This document shows positions 17,991-26,936 of a stretch of 64,000 nt of DNA, one piece after another. Numbering within the stretch: position 1 is the first letter of the stretch; each line of letters begins with the position of its first letter. The DNA is from Bacteroidaceae bacterium (GTDB taxonomy: Bacteria > Bacteroidota > Bacteroidia > Bacteroidales > Bacteroidaceae). The DNA is taken from positions 1 through 64,000 of the forward strand of contig JAFVTT010000023.1 of the NCBI GenBank assembly GCA_017503065.1, read 5' to 3'. The notes under the pieces were generated by a model. The model ran no database searches and had not been told where the DNA came from. It saw nothing but the letters and a program-made list of their open reading frames with translations. The position numbers and the translations under genes were made by a program.

Positions 17991-19640
17991 ATGGCACAAG
18001 CACCAGAGTTCAAGTACGCTCCTATGTTCCAGTTGGGCAAGGACGAGACCGAGTATTATCTGCTGACCAAGGAGGGTGTCTCCGTCAGCGAGTTCGAGGG
18101 CCACAAGATTCTGAAGGTCACACCCGAGGCATTGACCCGCATGTCCAATCAGGCTTTCCGCGACGTGAGTTTCATGCTGCGCCGTTCGCACAACGAACAG
18201 GTGGCAAAGATTCTGCGCGACCCTGAGGCCAGCGAGAACGACAAGTACGTGGCATTGACCTTCCTCCGCAACGCCGAGGTTTCATGCAAGGGACTGTTGC
18301 CTCTTTGTCAGGACACGGGTACTGCCATCATTCATGGCGAGAAGGGCCAGCAGGTTTGGACAGGCTTCTGTGATGAAGAGGCCCTCTCACTGGGTGTCTA
18401 CAAGACCTACACCGAGTGCAACCTGCGCTACAGTCAGAATGCTCCTCTGGACATGTACAACGAGGTTAATACCAAGTGCAACCTGCCTGCGCAGATTGAC
18501 ATCGAGGCTACCGAGGGTATGGAATACCACTTCCTCTGCGTAACCAAGGGTGGCGGTTCTGCCAACAAGACCTACCTCTATCAGGAGACAAAGGCCCGCA
18601 TACAGAATCCCGGCACGCTCATCCCCTTCCTTGTGGAGAAGATGAAGAGCCTGGGCACTGCCGCTTGTCCTCCCTACCACATTGCCATCGTTATCGGCGG
18701 TACCAGTGCAGAGAAGAACCTGCTCACCGTGAAACTGGCCTCCACACACTACTATGACTCACTGCCCACCACCGGCGATGAGACAGGACGTGCCTTCCGC
18801 GATGTCGAGTTGGAGAAGCAGTTGCTTCAGGAATGCTACAAGATAGGCCTTGGTGCACAGTTCGGTGGCAAGTATATGGCTCACGACGTGCGCGTGGTTC
18901 GTCTGCCCCGTCATGGTGCTAGCTGTCCCATTGGTTTGGGCGTAAGCTGCTCTGCCGACCGCAACATCAAGTGCAAGATCAACGAGCAGGGTATCTGGAT
19001 TGAGAAGATGGACGACAAGCCATACGAACTCATCCCCGAGGAACTGCGCAATGCAGGCGAGGGCGACGTGGTGAAGATTGACCTGAACCAGCCCATGGCC
19101 GACGTTTGCAAGATACTGACCAACTATCCCATCGGCACACGCCTCAGCCTGAATGGTACCATCATCGTGGGCCGCGACATCGCCCATGCCAAGCTGAAGG
19201 CCCGTCTGGATGCCGGCGAGGGTATGCCCCAGTACATGAAGGACCACCCCGTTTACTATGCTGGTCCTGCCAAGACTCCTGCCGGAATGGCATGCGGTTC
19301 CATGGGTCCCACCACAGCCGGACGTATGGACCCCTACGTGTATGAGTTCCAGGACAACGGAGGTTCCATGATTATGTTGGCCAAGGGTAATCGTAGCGAG
19401 GACGTGACCCGTGCCTGCAAGGATCACGGTGGTTTCTATCTCGGCTCCATTGGCGGTCCTGCCGCCATCCTGGCACAGAACAACATCAAGTCCATCGAGT
19501 GCGTAGAGTATCCCGAACTGGGCATGGAGGCCATCTGGAAGATAGAGGTTGAGGACTTCCCTGCCTTTATCCTGGTGGACGACAAGGGCAACGACTTCTT
19601 CAAGCAGTTGAAGCCTTGCGCCGGTTGCACAATCCTGTAA
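17991..19640 (+). CDS. Class I (iron-sulfur) fumarate hydratase
   Basis: Interconverts fumarate and malate, the step needed in the reductive branch that makes succinate in fermenting Bacteroidales. The 549-aa protein is the single-chain class I type combining N-terminal and C-terminal domains. Likely [4Fe-4S] ligands are C106 ([10 protein letters not shown]), C226 (ACPPYHIA) and C320 (GVSCSADRN); their spacing matches that of class I fumarases. The substrate region includes [12 protein letters not shown], and the protein ends CAGCTIL. It is monocistronic by spacing. Confidence 0.95.
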   Translation: MAQAPEFKYAPMFQLGKDETEYYLLTKEGVSVSEFEGHKILKVTPEALTRMSNQAFRDVSFMLRRSHNEQVAKILRDPEASENDKYVALTFLRNAEVSCKGLLPLCQDTGTAIIHGEKGQQVWTGFCDEEALSLGVYKTYTECNLRYSQNAPLDMYNEVNTKCNLPAQIDIEATEGMEYHFLCVTKGGGSANKTYLYQETKARIQNPGTLIPFLVEKMKSLGTAACPPYHIAIVIGGTSAEKNLLTVKLASTHYYDSLPTTGDETGRAFRDVELEKQLLQECYKIGLGAQFGGKYMAHDVRVVRLPRHGASCPIGLGVSCSADRNIKCKINEQGIWIEKMDDKPYELIPEELRNAGEGDVVKIDLNQPMADVCKILTNYPIGTRLSLNGTIIVGRDIAHAKLKARLDAGEGMPQYMKDHPVYYAGPAKTPAGMACGSMGPTTAGRMDPYVYEFQDNGGSMIMLAKGNRSEDVTRACKDHGGFYLGSIGGPAAILAQNNIKSIECVEYPELGMEAIWKIEVEDFPAFILVDDKGNDFFKQLKPCAGCTIL

Positions 19641-19770
19641 CTGAACTTAGGTAAAGTCATTCTCTGCTTTGCATTCTCCCGCAATGGATGCCATGGATTT
19701 GGAAGGAACATTGCGAGTGGATGTAAAGTAGAGTCTGGCATTAATCATTACGTAAAAGTAACAACACTAT

Positions 19771-21972
19771 ATGACAAGAGCCAGAGAACTTGTAATGGCA
19801 GCATTTGGTCTGTTGCCTGTTGCCGTAAATGCGCATGCTCCGTCACCTGTTGCAGACGGCAACGATACCGCACGTCGTCCTAACATCATCTTCATCATGT
19901 GCGATGATATGGGTTATGCCGATCTCGGATGCTACGGGCAACGTCGTATTGAGACACCTAATCTGGACCGTATGGCCCAGGAGGGTATGCGTTTTACTCA
20001 GGCATACGCCGCTAGCCCTGTCAGTGCTCCCTCACGAGCATCCTTCATGACAGGTCAGCATGCAGGTCACACACATGTTCGTGGTAATCGTGAGTATTGG
20101 AACAAGTCCGGTGTACTGAAGGCAAATGCCTTTGGTTCTAATTCCGACTATAGCATCATCGGTCAGGAACCCTATCTGATGACCCACCAGATTATCCCTG
20201 AGGTGATGAAGGAGGCAGGATATACCACCGGTATGTTCGGCAAGTGGGCTGGCGGTTACTACAACATGCAGTATCCTGACACCTATGCGGTGGATGCCAA
20301 CGGCAATTCAGATACCTCCAAGTTCAAACAGAGCAGCAGTGCCTCGCTTCCAAACAAGCGTGGAGTGGATTGCTACTACGGCTACATCTGTCAGTTCCAG
20401 GCCCACACCTACTATCCCAACTTCCTGAACCGTTACGATCCCGTGAAGTATGGTGACAGGCACGTGGTGCTTGACACCCTGAAGCAGAACATCCGGCACA
20501 AGGACGTGGCTTCGGGCAACAAGGACTACGAGAACCGCGAGCAGTACACCAGCGACCTCATACACCAGTATGCCCTGGATTGGATTGACCGTCAGACAGG
20601 CGAGCAACCCTTCATGGGCATATTCACCTACACCTTGCCTCATGCCGAACTTTGGCAACCCAACGACAGCCTGGTGCAGAGGTACACGGAGAAGTTCCAG
20701 GGCGAGGATGGTGCTTATAGCGGTAATTTCGGTTCATGGTACTATCGCAACTATGGTCGCCGTGCACAGTTTGCCGCCATGGTGAGCCGTCTGGACGCCC
20801 AGGTTGGCGAGATATTCGACAAACTGAAGGAGAAGGGTTTTGACGAGAACACTCTAGTTATCTTTACCTCGGACAATGGTCCTCATGAGGAGGGCGGTGC
20901 AGATCCTGCATGGTTCAACCACGATGGACTTTTGCGTGGCACAAAACGCTCTACCCACGAGGGTGGTATCCGTGTTCCTTTCATTGCCAAGGGTCCTGGC
21001 GTGCCTGCTGGCACGGTGAATGACCACCAACTGGCGTTCTACGATGTGATGCCCACACTTCTGGACTATGCCGGACTGGACGGCGACCGTTACAGCAAGA
21101 AGGCAAGCACTGAGGAACGTTGCTACGACGGCATCTCTTTCCACGAGACATTGACAGGCAATGATGCCGCTCAGGAGAAGCATGATTTCCTGTACTGGGA
21201 GTTCCACGAGACCAATATGATGGCCGTGCGCATGGGAGACTGGAAACTGGTAGTAAAGGGCGGTACGCCTTATCTATATGACCTTTCCAAGGACCTGCAC
21301 GAGGATAGCGACGTGGCCGCACAGAATCCCGGTATCGTGCGCCAGATGATAGAGATCATTCACGAGCAACACACCGAAAGCAGTATGTTTGGCGTAACAC
21401 TGCCTGAGATACCCGATGAGTCTGTGGTAGTGACCGAGGTGAAGACAGACAGACTCTACACCATAGAGTGCCAGCCCAACGACGGACACACCACACGCTT
21501 CATCTCCGACAACGACGGTACCGTGAACGGTCAGACGGCAAAGGGCACCAAGTTTCGTTTCGAGGAGGCAATAGGCGGCGGTTATTACATCAAGAGTACT
21601 GTTTCAGGCAAGTATATCAATGCCAACGTTGGACAGACCGACATCAGTTTTGATGCCGAGGCAAAGTCAGCGTGGACCCTTGGCCAACTCAGCAAGAGCG
21701 ATGCCTATGTGTACTTCACTGTTGGTGGCAACAAGTATCTCAACAACCATCAGGGTGGTGCTGACAATTTGCGACTTGCCACTCACAACCCCATAGGCCA
21801 GAACAACAAGTGTTCGCTTTGGACCCTGCACCAGTACGAAGAGGGTGAAACCGGTATCAACTCTGCTAATGCAGCCATGCGGATGAAGGATGGCAAATTC
21901 ATCGAGGATGAGCAGTTGGTAATCATCAGGAACGGAGTGAAGTACAACATCAAGGGCCAGAGGACAATGTAG
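19771..21972 (+). CDS. Secreted Ser-type sulfatase with C-terminal trefoil-like domain
   Basis: A 733-aa exported sulfatase (signal peptide about residues 1-22). Metal-binding D45-D46 lie in MCDDMGYAD. The formylglycine site is SPVSAPSRASFMTG, with S85 as the residue to be oxidised, so a radical-SAM anaerobic activase is needed; one is encoded at 57974. A later FTSDNGPH provides further ligands. After the catalytic part (to about residue 540) comes a beta-rich domain resembling ricin-type trefoils, also echoed in the giant glycosidase, and a short tail GVKYNIKGQRTM typical of Prevotella exported proteins. Substrate is unknown; sulfated host glycans are plausible. Confidence 0.9.
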   Translation: MTRARELVMAAFGLLPVAVNAHAPSPVADGNDTARRPNIIFIMCDDMGYADLGCYGQRRIETPNLDRMAQEGMRFTQAYAASPVSAPSRASFMTGQHAGHTHVRGNREYWNKSGVLKANAFGSNSDYSIIGQEPYLMTHQIIPEVMKEAGYTTGMFGKWAGGYYNMQYPDTYAVDANGNSDTSKFKQSSSASLPNKRGVDCYYGYICQFQAHTYYPNFLNRYDPVKYGDRHVVLDTLKQNIRHKDVASGNKDYENREQYTSDLIHQYALDWIDRQTGEQPFMGIFTYTLPHAELWQPNDSLVQRYTEKFQGEDGAYSGNFGSWYYRNYGRRAQFAAMVSRLDAQVGEIFDKLKEKGFDENTLVIFTSDNGPHEEGGADPAWFNHDGLLRGTKRSTHEGGIRVPFIAKGPGVPAGTVNDHQLAFYDVMPTLLDYAGLDGDRYSKKASTEERCYDGISFHETLTGNDAAQEKHDFLYWEFHETNMMAVRMGDWKLVVKGGTPYLYDLSKDLHEDSDVAAQNPGIVRQMIEIIHEQHTESSMFGVTLPEIPDESVVVTEVKTDRLYTIECQPNDGHTTRFISDNDGTVNGQTAKGTKFRFEEAIGGGYYIKSTVSGKYINANVGQTDISFDAEAKSAWTLGQLSKSDAYVYFTVGGNKYLNNHQGGADNLRLATHNPIGQNNKCSLWTLHQYEEGETGINSANAAMRMKDGKFIEDEQLVIIRNGVKYNIKGQRTM

Positions 21973-21996
21973 TCCGACATACAGGACTGTAGAAAG

Positions 21997-22059
21997 CATA
22001 TACAAGGACACGGGACACCTTTTGCACATGTGCAGGGGTGTCCCGTGTCCTTGTATATG
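21997..22059. terminator. 23-bp perfect hairpin between convergent genes
   Basis: Arms 21997-22019 and 22037-22059 are perfect reverse complements over 23 bp (core CAAGGACACGGGACACC). The 17-nt loop itself contains the palindrome TGCACATGTGCA. Placed 24 nt after the sulfatase stop and 12 nt before the rnhB stop on the other strand, it should terminate transcription from both sides. Confidence 0.75.
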
Positions 22060-22071
22060 ATGATGTCGGGG

Positions 22072-22695
22072 TCAGAAGTCGAACTCCATTTGAGGACTGT
22101 CGCCTGTAAGGTTGAATGTCATGCGGTGGTATGGCGTAGGTCCGTACATTCGTATGGCGGCGCGGTGTGCCGCCGACGGATAACCCTTGTTGCGGTCCCA
22201 TGCGTATTGCGGATGCTCCTGGTGCAGATGCAGCATGTACTCGTCGCGGTGTGTCTTTGCCAGAATGGATGCCGCCGCAATGCTCATATACTTTCCGTCG
22301 CCCTTCACTACGGTGGCATACGGAATGTCGGCATAGGGATAAAAGCGGTTGCCGTCCACTATGATATGTTGCGGACGTAGGTTCAGGTTGTCAAGGGCAC
22401 GATGCATGGCCGTGATGCTGGAGCGGAGTATGTTCAACTTGTCTATTTCCCTGTTGTCCACGGCCACCACAGCCCATGCCAGTGCTTCCCTTTCTATTAC
22501 GGAGCGCAATGCTGTGCGTCGTCGCTCAGTGAGTTGTTTGGAGTCGTTCAGGCCTTGTGCCAGTTCCGTGTTGCGCTCGCAGATGTCCTGTGGTAATATC
22601 ACGGCAGCAGCAAATACCGGTCCTGCCAGACATCCTCGTCCGGCCTCGTCGCATCCTGCCTCGATGCAGTTTGCCTTGAAGAAAGGTTCCAGCAT
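22072..22695 (-). CDS. rnhB: Ribonuclease HII
   Basis: Removes ribonucleotides embedded in DNA. The start is the ATG at 22695 (MLEPFFKANCIEAG), giving 207 aa; a longer frame would run into the intergenic region and trxB. Catalytic acidic residues lie in GCDEAGRGCLAGPV and the later DGNRFYPYAD segment; SIAAASILAKTHRD is the usual C-terminal motif. It lies 55 nt downstream of trxB on the same strand. Confidence 0.95.
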   Translation of the reverse strand: MLEPFFKANCIEAGCDEAGRGCLAGPVFAAAVILPQDICERNTELAQGLNDSKQLTERRRTALRSVIEREALAWAVVAVDNREIDKLNILRSSITAMHRALDNLNLRPQHIIVDGNRFYPYADIPYATVVKGDGKYMSIAAASILAKTHRDEYMLHLHQEHPQYAWDRNKGYPSAAHRAAIRMYGPTPYHRMTFNLTGDSPQMEFDF

Positions 22696-22750
22696 GATTG
22701 GAGTGTTATGGTTTGCTAAGTCCGTTTGTCCCTCTCCGGATTGTGTGGAG

Positions 22751-23659
22751 TTACTTTTCCGACAGGTACTTGCGTGCATCCATGGCGGCATGGCATCCGC
22801 TTCCGGCGGCAGAGATGGCCTGGCGGTATATGGGGTCTGCAACGTCGCCGCAGGCAAACACACCGGGGATGTTGGTTTCTGTGGTGGGATGGTGTACTAT
22901 TATGTAGCCCTCCGCATCACATTCCAGTGCAGGACGGAACACGTCGCTGTTGGGATGATGGCCGATAGCCAGGAACAGACCGTCTATGGGCAAATCCTCA
23001 CCGGTGGACAAGTGCGCACCTTCCACCCCGTCGTTACCATACAAGCCACGAACTTGTGTGTTCCATAGGATTTCTATGTTCTCTGTCTCTTTGACCTTCT
23101 TCTGCATCGCTTCTGAGGCACGCAGGACGTTGCGGCGAACTATCATGTAGACTTTCTTGCACAGACCGGCCAGATACTGGGCCTCCTCGCATGCGGTGTC
23201 GCCACCGCCAACTACGGCCACAGTCTTCTTGCGGTAGAAGAACCCGTCGCAGGTTGCGCAGGCGCTTACGCCCATGCCCTGGTACTTCTTCTCGTCCTCC
23301 AGACCAAGGTATTTTGCTGATGCTCCGGTGGAGATAATTACTGTGTCAGCCTCAATGGTGGTGCCGTCGTCGATGCTAAGGATATGTGGGCGGCTACCAT
23401 CCATGGAGAAGTCCACGGCGGTGATTGTTCCCATGCGTATGTCCGTGCCAAGGCGTTCTGCCTGTGCACGAAGGTCGTCCATCAGTTCGTTGCCGGTGGT
23501 TCCCTCGGGATAACCGGGGAAGTTGTCTATCTCTGTGGTCTGTGTCAGCTGTCCTCCGGGCTGGTTGCCTTCGTAGAGGACTGGTTCCAAACCGCTGCGG
23601 CTGGCATAGATGGCTGCAGTGTAGCCCGCAGGGCCACTGCCAATGATAACTGTTTTCAT
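22751..23659 (-). CDS. trxB: Thioredoxin-disulfide reductase
   Basis: NADPH-dependent flavoprotein that reduces thioredoxin. The 302-aa protein begins MKTVIIGSGPAGYTAA (FAD-binding GxGxxG). The redox-active disulfide is CATCDG, followed by the NADPH site VVGGGDTACEEA and a C-terminal GVFACGDVAD. The start at 23659 is used because an upstream extension would re-read a tandem repeat and rsgA. Its partner could be TrxA at 6941-7255. Confidence 0.95.
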   Translation of the reverse strand: MKTVIIGSGPAGYTAAIYASRSGLEPVLYEGNQPGGQLTQTTEIDNFPGYPEGTTGNELMDDLRAQAERLGTDIRMGTITAVDFSMDGSRPHILSIDDGTTIEADTVIISTGASAKYLGLEDEKKYQGMGVSACATCDGFFYRKKTVAVVGGGDTACEEAQYLAGLCKKVYMIVRRNVLRASEAMQKKVKETENIEILWNTQVRGLYGNDGVEGAHLSTGEDLPIDGLFLAIGHHPNSDVFRPALECDAEGYIIVHHPTTETNIPGVFACGDVADPIYRQAISAAGSGCHAAMDARKYLSEK

Positions 23660-23671
23660 TTCTTGTGTTTT

Positions 23672-23716
23672 TAGGGTCTTTAAAGTCCTTAGAGTCCTTA
23701 GAGTCTTTAGAGTTTG
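23672..23716. repeat. Five tandem 9-nt repeats
   Basis: Five consecutive degenerate units of TAGAGTCCT (TAGGGTCTT, TAAAGTCCT, TAGAGTCCT, TAGAGTCTT, TAGAGTTTG) fill the gap between rsgA and trxB. The last unit overlaps the rsgA stop codon. Copy number may vary by slippage. Confidence 0.7.
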
Positions 23717-24675
23717 GTGCGGTATTTGTCTTCGTCCTTGTCTTCCAGCATGGAGAGGTAGCTGTTGTAGCGGCTTTGGTCGATACGTTGTTCTTTCAAG
23801 GCTTCCAACACGGCGCAACCGGGTTCGTGCGTGTGTGTGCAGTTGCTGAAGCGGCATTCCTTGCTTGTCTGGAAGATTTCCCTGAAATAGTGGCCTACCT
23901 CTTCCCGTTCCATGTCAAAGGTGCCGAAACCTTTTATGCCAGGGGTGTCTATGATACGTCCAGGTTCCTCGTCACTTGATACGGGCAGGTCAAACATCTC
24001 CGAGAAGGTGGTTGTGTGCATGCCGGTGTCGTGCGAATCGGAAATCTCTGCCGTCTTTACGTCCAGTCCTGGAATGAGTGCGTTCAGCAGTGTGCTTTTG
24101 CCCACTCCGCTGTTGCCGGAGAACAATGTGGTCTTGCCATTGAGGACTTTTCGCAGGGAATTGACACTGCACAGTCCTTCACCGTCGTTTAGGGCCGAGA
24201 CTCCATAGCATGGGTAGCCTATGCCTTCATACAGGCGGAAGAAGAGTTCCAGCAGGTGACGGTCTTCCTCATCGAGCAAGTCTACCTTGTTGAATATGAT
24301 GATTACCGGAACACGGTATGCCTCGGCACTTGCCAGGAAGCGGTCAATGAACGTTGTGCTTGTCTCCGGATGTCGCAGGGTCACCACCAATGCCGCCTGG
24401 TCCACGTTGGCCGCTATTATGTGGCTTTGTTTGGATAGGTTGGATGCCTTGCGTATGATGTAGTTGCGGCGGTCAAGGATTTCCGTTATCATTCCCACCT
24501 GTCCGGCATTGGCCTCTGTGTGGACAATGCGGACATTGTCGCCCACGGCAACGGGGTTGGTGCTGCGTATTCCCTTTAGACGGAAGTTGCCCTTCACCTT
24601 ACACTGGAAAAGCTGGCCATCGTCCATACGGACAACGTACCAGCTTCCTGTGTTCTTTATGACAATGCCCTGCAT
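23707..24675 (-). CDS. rsgA: Ribosome small subunit-dependent GTPase A
   Basis: Late 30S assembly factor. The 322-aa protein has an N-terminal OB-fold ([13 protein letters not shown]), a circularly permuted G domain with G4 NKVD preceding G1 [10 protein letters not shown]3 DTPGIKGFG, and a C-terminal zinc site with [14 protein letters not shown]. Its start and the frr stop share one nucleotide at 24675, so the two genes are coupled. Confidence 0.96.
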   Translation of the reverse strand: MQGIVIKNTGSWYVVRMDDGQLFQCKVKGNFRLKGIRSTNPVAVGDNVRIVHTEANAGQVGMITEILDRRNYIIRKASNLSKQSHIIAANVDQAALVVTLRHPETSTTFIDRFLASAEAYRVPVIIIFNKVDLLDEEDRHLLELFFRLYEGIGYPCYGVSALNDGEGLCSVNSLRKVLNGKTTLFSGNSGVGKSTLLNALIPGLDVKTAEISDSHDTGMHTTTFSEMFDLPVSSDEEPGRIIDTPGIKGFGTFDMEREEVGHYFREIFQTSKECRFSNCTHTHEPGCAVLEALKEQRIDQSRYNSYLSMLEDKDEDKYRTKL

Positions 24676-25235
24676 CAGACAGTCATGATTTCTTTCTCCT
24701 TGTTGGCCAGGAGTTCTTCTACCTTCTTGATGTACTTGTCGTGCATCTTCTGCAGGTCTGCTTCCGCATCCTTCTCCAGATCCTCGGAAAGTCCGTCCTT
24801 GATGGCTTTCTTCAACTTGTCGTTAGTGTCACGACGTGCGTTGCGGATGCTGACTTTTGCCTGCTCGCACTCTTTGCCGCACTGCTTGGCCAACTGCTTG
24901 CGTCGTTCCTCGGTCAGTGGCGGTATGGTCAGGCGGATGATTTCACCGTTGTTGTCGGGTGTGATACCCACATCGCTGTCCATAATGGCCTTTTCAATGG
25001 CGCGGAACATGCTCTTGTCCCAGGGTTTGATGGCGATGGTACGTGCATCGGGGGTGTTGATGCTTGCCACGTTGTTAAGGGGAACCATGCTGCCGTAACT
25101 ATCCACACGGATACCGTCTAGAATCTTGACATTTGCCTTGCCTGCACGGATGTGAGCCAGTGCCTCGTCCAGGTACATCACGGCCTCTTCCATCTTTTCC
25201 TCAGCTTCAGCGAGGGTAACTTTAACGTCAATCAT
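24675..25235 (-). CDS. frr: Ribosome recycling factor
   Basis: Splits post-termination ribosomes together with EF-G. At 186 aa it has the normal length. The family segments [19 protein letters not shown], the [14 protein letters not shown] region and the C-terminal long helices with [13 protein letters not shown] are clear. A -7 box lies 36 nt upstream. It heads an frr-rsgA-trxB-rnhB gene run. Confidence 0.97.
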   Translation of the reverse strand: MIDVKVTLAEAEEKMEEAVMYLDEALAHIRAGKANVKILDGIRVDSYGSMVPLNNVASINTPDARTIAIKPWDKSMFRAIEKAIMDSDVGITPDNNGEIIRLTIPPLTEERRKQLAKQCGKECEQAKVSIRNARRDTNDKLKKAIKDGLSEDLEKDAEADLQKMHDKYIKKVEELLANKEKEIMTV

Positions 25236-25271
25236 ATTATGTTCTTCTTTGATTATTTCGGAAATTCAGAA

Positions 25272-25279
25272 CAAATGTA
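25272..25279 (-). promoter_or_regulatory. -7 promoter box for frr
   Basis: The minus strand reads TACATTTG, matching TAnnTTTG, 36 nt upstream of the frr start. It predicts a leader of roughly 30 nt. Confidence 0.5.
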
Positions 25280-25343
25280 GGTCTTTTCTTTCAATAATGC
25301 AAGTGGATACTATGCTTTTATTGCTATTTTACGTCTTGACTGC

Positions 25344-25859
25344 CTATTTTTGTTCTGCAGGAACCTCTGTGGCAATGATATGAGGAGTCGCTTCGAATTT
25401 CAGATTGACATATTCTTCTGCTTGTGCGCACCATACATACTTTATGTACGTGTGTACTTCTGCCCTTGTTAGTTCCTTCATTATTGCAGTATATGAATTG
25501 GGATACTTTTCTGCAACAGTGTTCATGTTTTCCTGCAACATGGAGTGGAAGGTCTCTTCAGCATGGACTGGACTTTCATAGAGATTTGTCTCGTTGTCGC
25601 TCTTTCTCTCGAATGCGTTTTCAGTCTTTATAATTACGGCATGCCAGATTCCGCGTACTTCCATGGCGCTCATTGTGGCAGTGCCTTCACCTGCTGTGTA
25701 TTCTATGTCCTTGATTTTATCGTCGTTGCGGTAGTCGTTTTCCTTCAGACGGATTTCTCCGGGTAGCATGTCCTCGTACTCGTTCTTGCATCCTGTTGTC
25801 CCGATGGTTGTCCCGATGGAGAGTATGACGATAAGGATACGGAATAGATGTTTCTTCAT
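25344..25859 (-). CDS. Small lipoprotein, 171 aa
   Basis: An exported lipoprotein starting at the ATG at 25859; MKKHLFRILIVILSIG leads to a lipobox TTGC at about residue 24. The mature part is charged, with no recognised domain; one cysteine pair is not evident. It lies 48 nt downstream of the AraC-type regulator gene on the same strand, so it may be its target or companion. Function unknown. Confidence 0.65.
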   Translation of the reverse strand: MKKHLFRILIVILSIGTTIGTTGCKNEYEDMLPGEIRLKENDYRNDDKIKDIEYTAGEGTATMSAMEVRGIWHAVIIKTENAFERKSDNETNLYESPVHAEETFHSMLQENMNTVAEKYPNSYTAIMKELTRAEVHTYIKYVWCAQAEEYVNLKFEATPHIIATEVPAEQK

Positions 25860-25907
25860 ATTGTTCAAAATAAGATTGTGTGTGATGTTCTGAATGTCTT
25901 ATGCTTT

Positions 25908-26780
25908 TCAAATTTGTTTCTTGCGTAGGAATTGTGGTGAGACTCCTGTTTCTTTCCTGATGAAGGAACCGAAGTGCGACTGGTTGGTAAACCCTAACAT
26001 GGACGACACCTGTTTGATGCTCAGGTCAGGATCCTTTAGCATCAGTTGGGCTTGCGTCACTATTTCCTCGTTGATAAGTTTGCTTGCTGTCTTTCCGGAG
26101 ACTTGCTTGCAGATGGTATTGAAGTATTTTGGTGTGATGTTGAGTTTGTCGGCATAGAACTGCACAGTACGGCCTTCGGGGTGTTCGTGCAGAATACGTG
26201 TAAATTTCCTGAACAGGACTTCTGCTGACGTGCCTTTGTTCTTTGGAGATGTGTAGCCGCGACGCATGAAAAGACCTACGAAGGTGTATGCAAATGACTT
26301 CAACAGGTGATGCACCGTGTATTCCCTCACTTTGTCGTCAGGTAGTGGGTGTAAGGAGGATAGCAATCTGTAGAACCCTTTCACAGTCTCCTGTTCTTCA
26401 CGGGTGAGTCGTATTGACTGTACCACTTTGCTCATGAGATAGTGCGATATGCTCATGGGTGTTCCCTTGAGGATGTCTCCTGTGTGTTCGGATGACATGA
26501 TGAAAATGCGGCAGTGGAAGTTAATGCTCACCATGCCGTGTTCCAGTACGTTGCCCGGTGTGCATATCAGCAGGTCCCCTTCGTTCAGAGAGTATTCATT
26601 GTTATTTATAGTGGCTGTGCATTCACCGTCCTCTACCAGTATTATTATGAAGGACTCATTGAGAATAGTTTCCTGGGTATGCTGCACTTGGTGTACATTG
26701 TCCAGCAGTACAATGTACTTGTCCTGATAGTCAAGATGCAGTTCCTGAGGGATTGTTGTGTTGAAATTTACCTTTTTCAT
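25908..26780 (-). CDS. AraC family transcriptional regulator
   Basis: A 290-aa regulator from the ATG at 26780 (MKKVNFNTT). The N-terminal part is cupin-like (LNEGDLLICTPGNVLEH), and the C-terminal two-helix-turn-helix DNA-binding domain includes YADKLNITPKYFNTICKQ and QVSSMLGFTNQSHFGSFIRK. The effector and targets are unknown; the neighbouring lipoprotein and acyl-CoA synthetase genes are candidates. A -7 box is 5 nt from the start, implying a leaderless transcript. Confidence 0.9.
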   Translation of the reverse strand: MKKVNFNTTIPQELHLDYQDKYIVLLDNVHQVQHTQETILNESFIIILVEDGECTATINNNEYSLNEGDLLICTPGNVLEHGMVSINFHCRIFIMSSEHTGDILKGTPMSISHYLMSKVVQSIRLTREEQETVKGFYRLLSSLHPLPDDKVREYTVHHLLKSFAYTFVGLFMRRGYTSPKNKGTSAEVLFRKFTRILHEHPEGRTVQFYADKLNITPKYFNTICKQVSGKTASKLINEEIVTQAQLMLKDPDLSIKQVSSMLGFTNQSHFGSFIRKETGVSPQFLRKKQI

Positions 26781-26784
26781 AATG

Positions 26785-26792
26785 CAAAGATA
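26785..26792 (-). promoter_or_regulatory. -7 promoter box for the AraC gene
   Basis: The minus strand reads TATCTTTG, an exact match to TAnnTTTG, ending 4 nt before the ATG. As with tdk, this predicts transcription starting at the start codon. Confidence 0.5.
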
Positions 26793-26936
26793 ACGAAAAC
26801 TGTTTGGTTTAGCGTTATCCAAACGGAAAAGTTGTTCTGTTTGCGCGCTATAGACCAATTATTGTCCGAAACGGAGTGTGTTTTGGCACCAAACAGAGAA
26901 CAGGCAGGAGGGTATGGTGCAGGCCGTGTGGTCGTT

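Noticed and set aside
23672..23716. CRISPR-like array
   Set aside because: Units are contiguous 9-mers without spacers and no cas genes are present.
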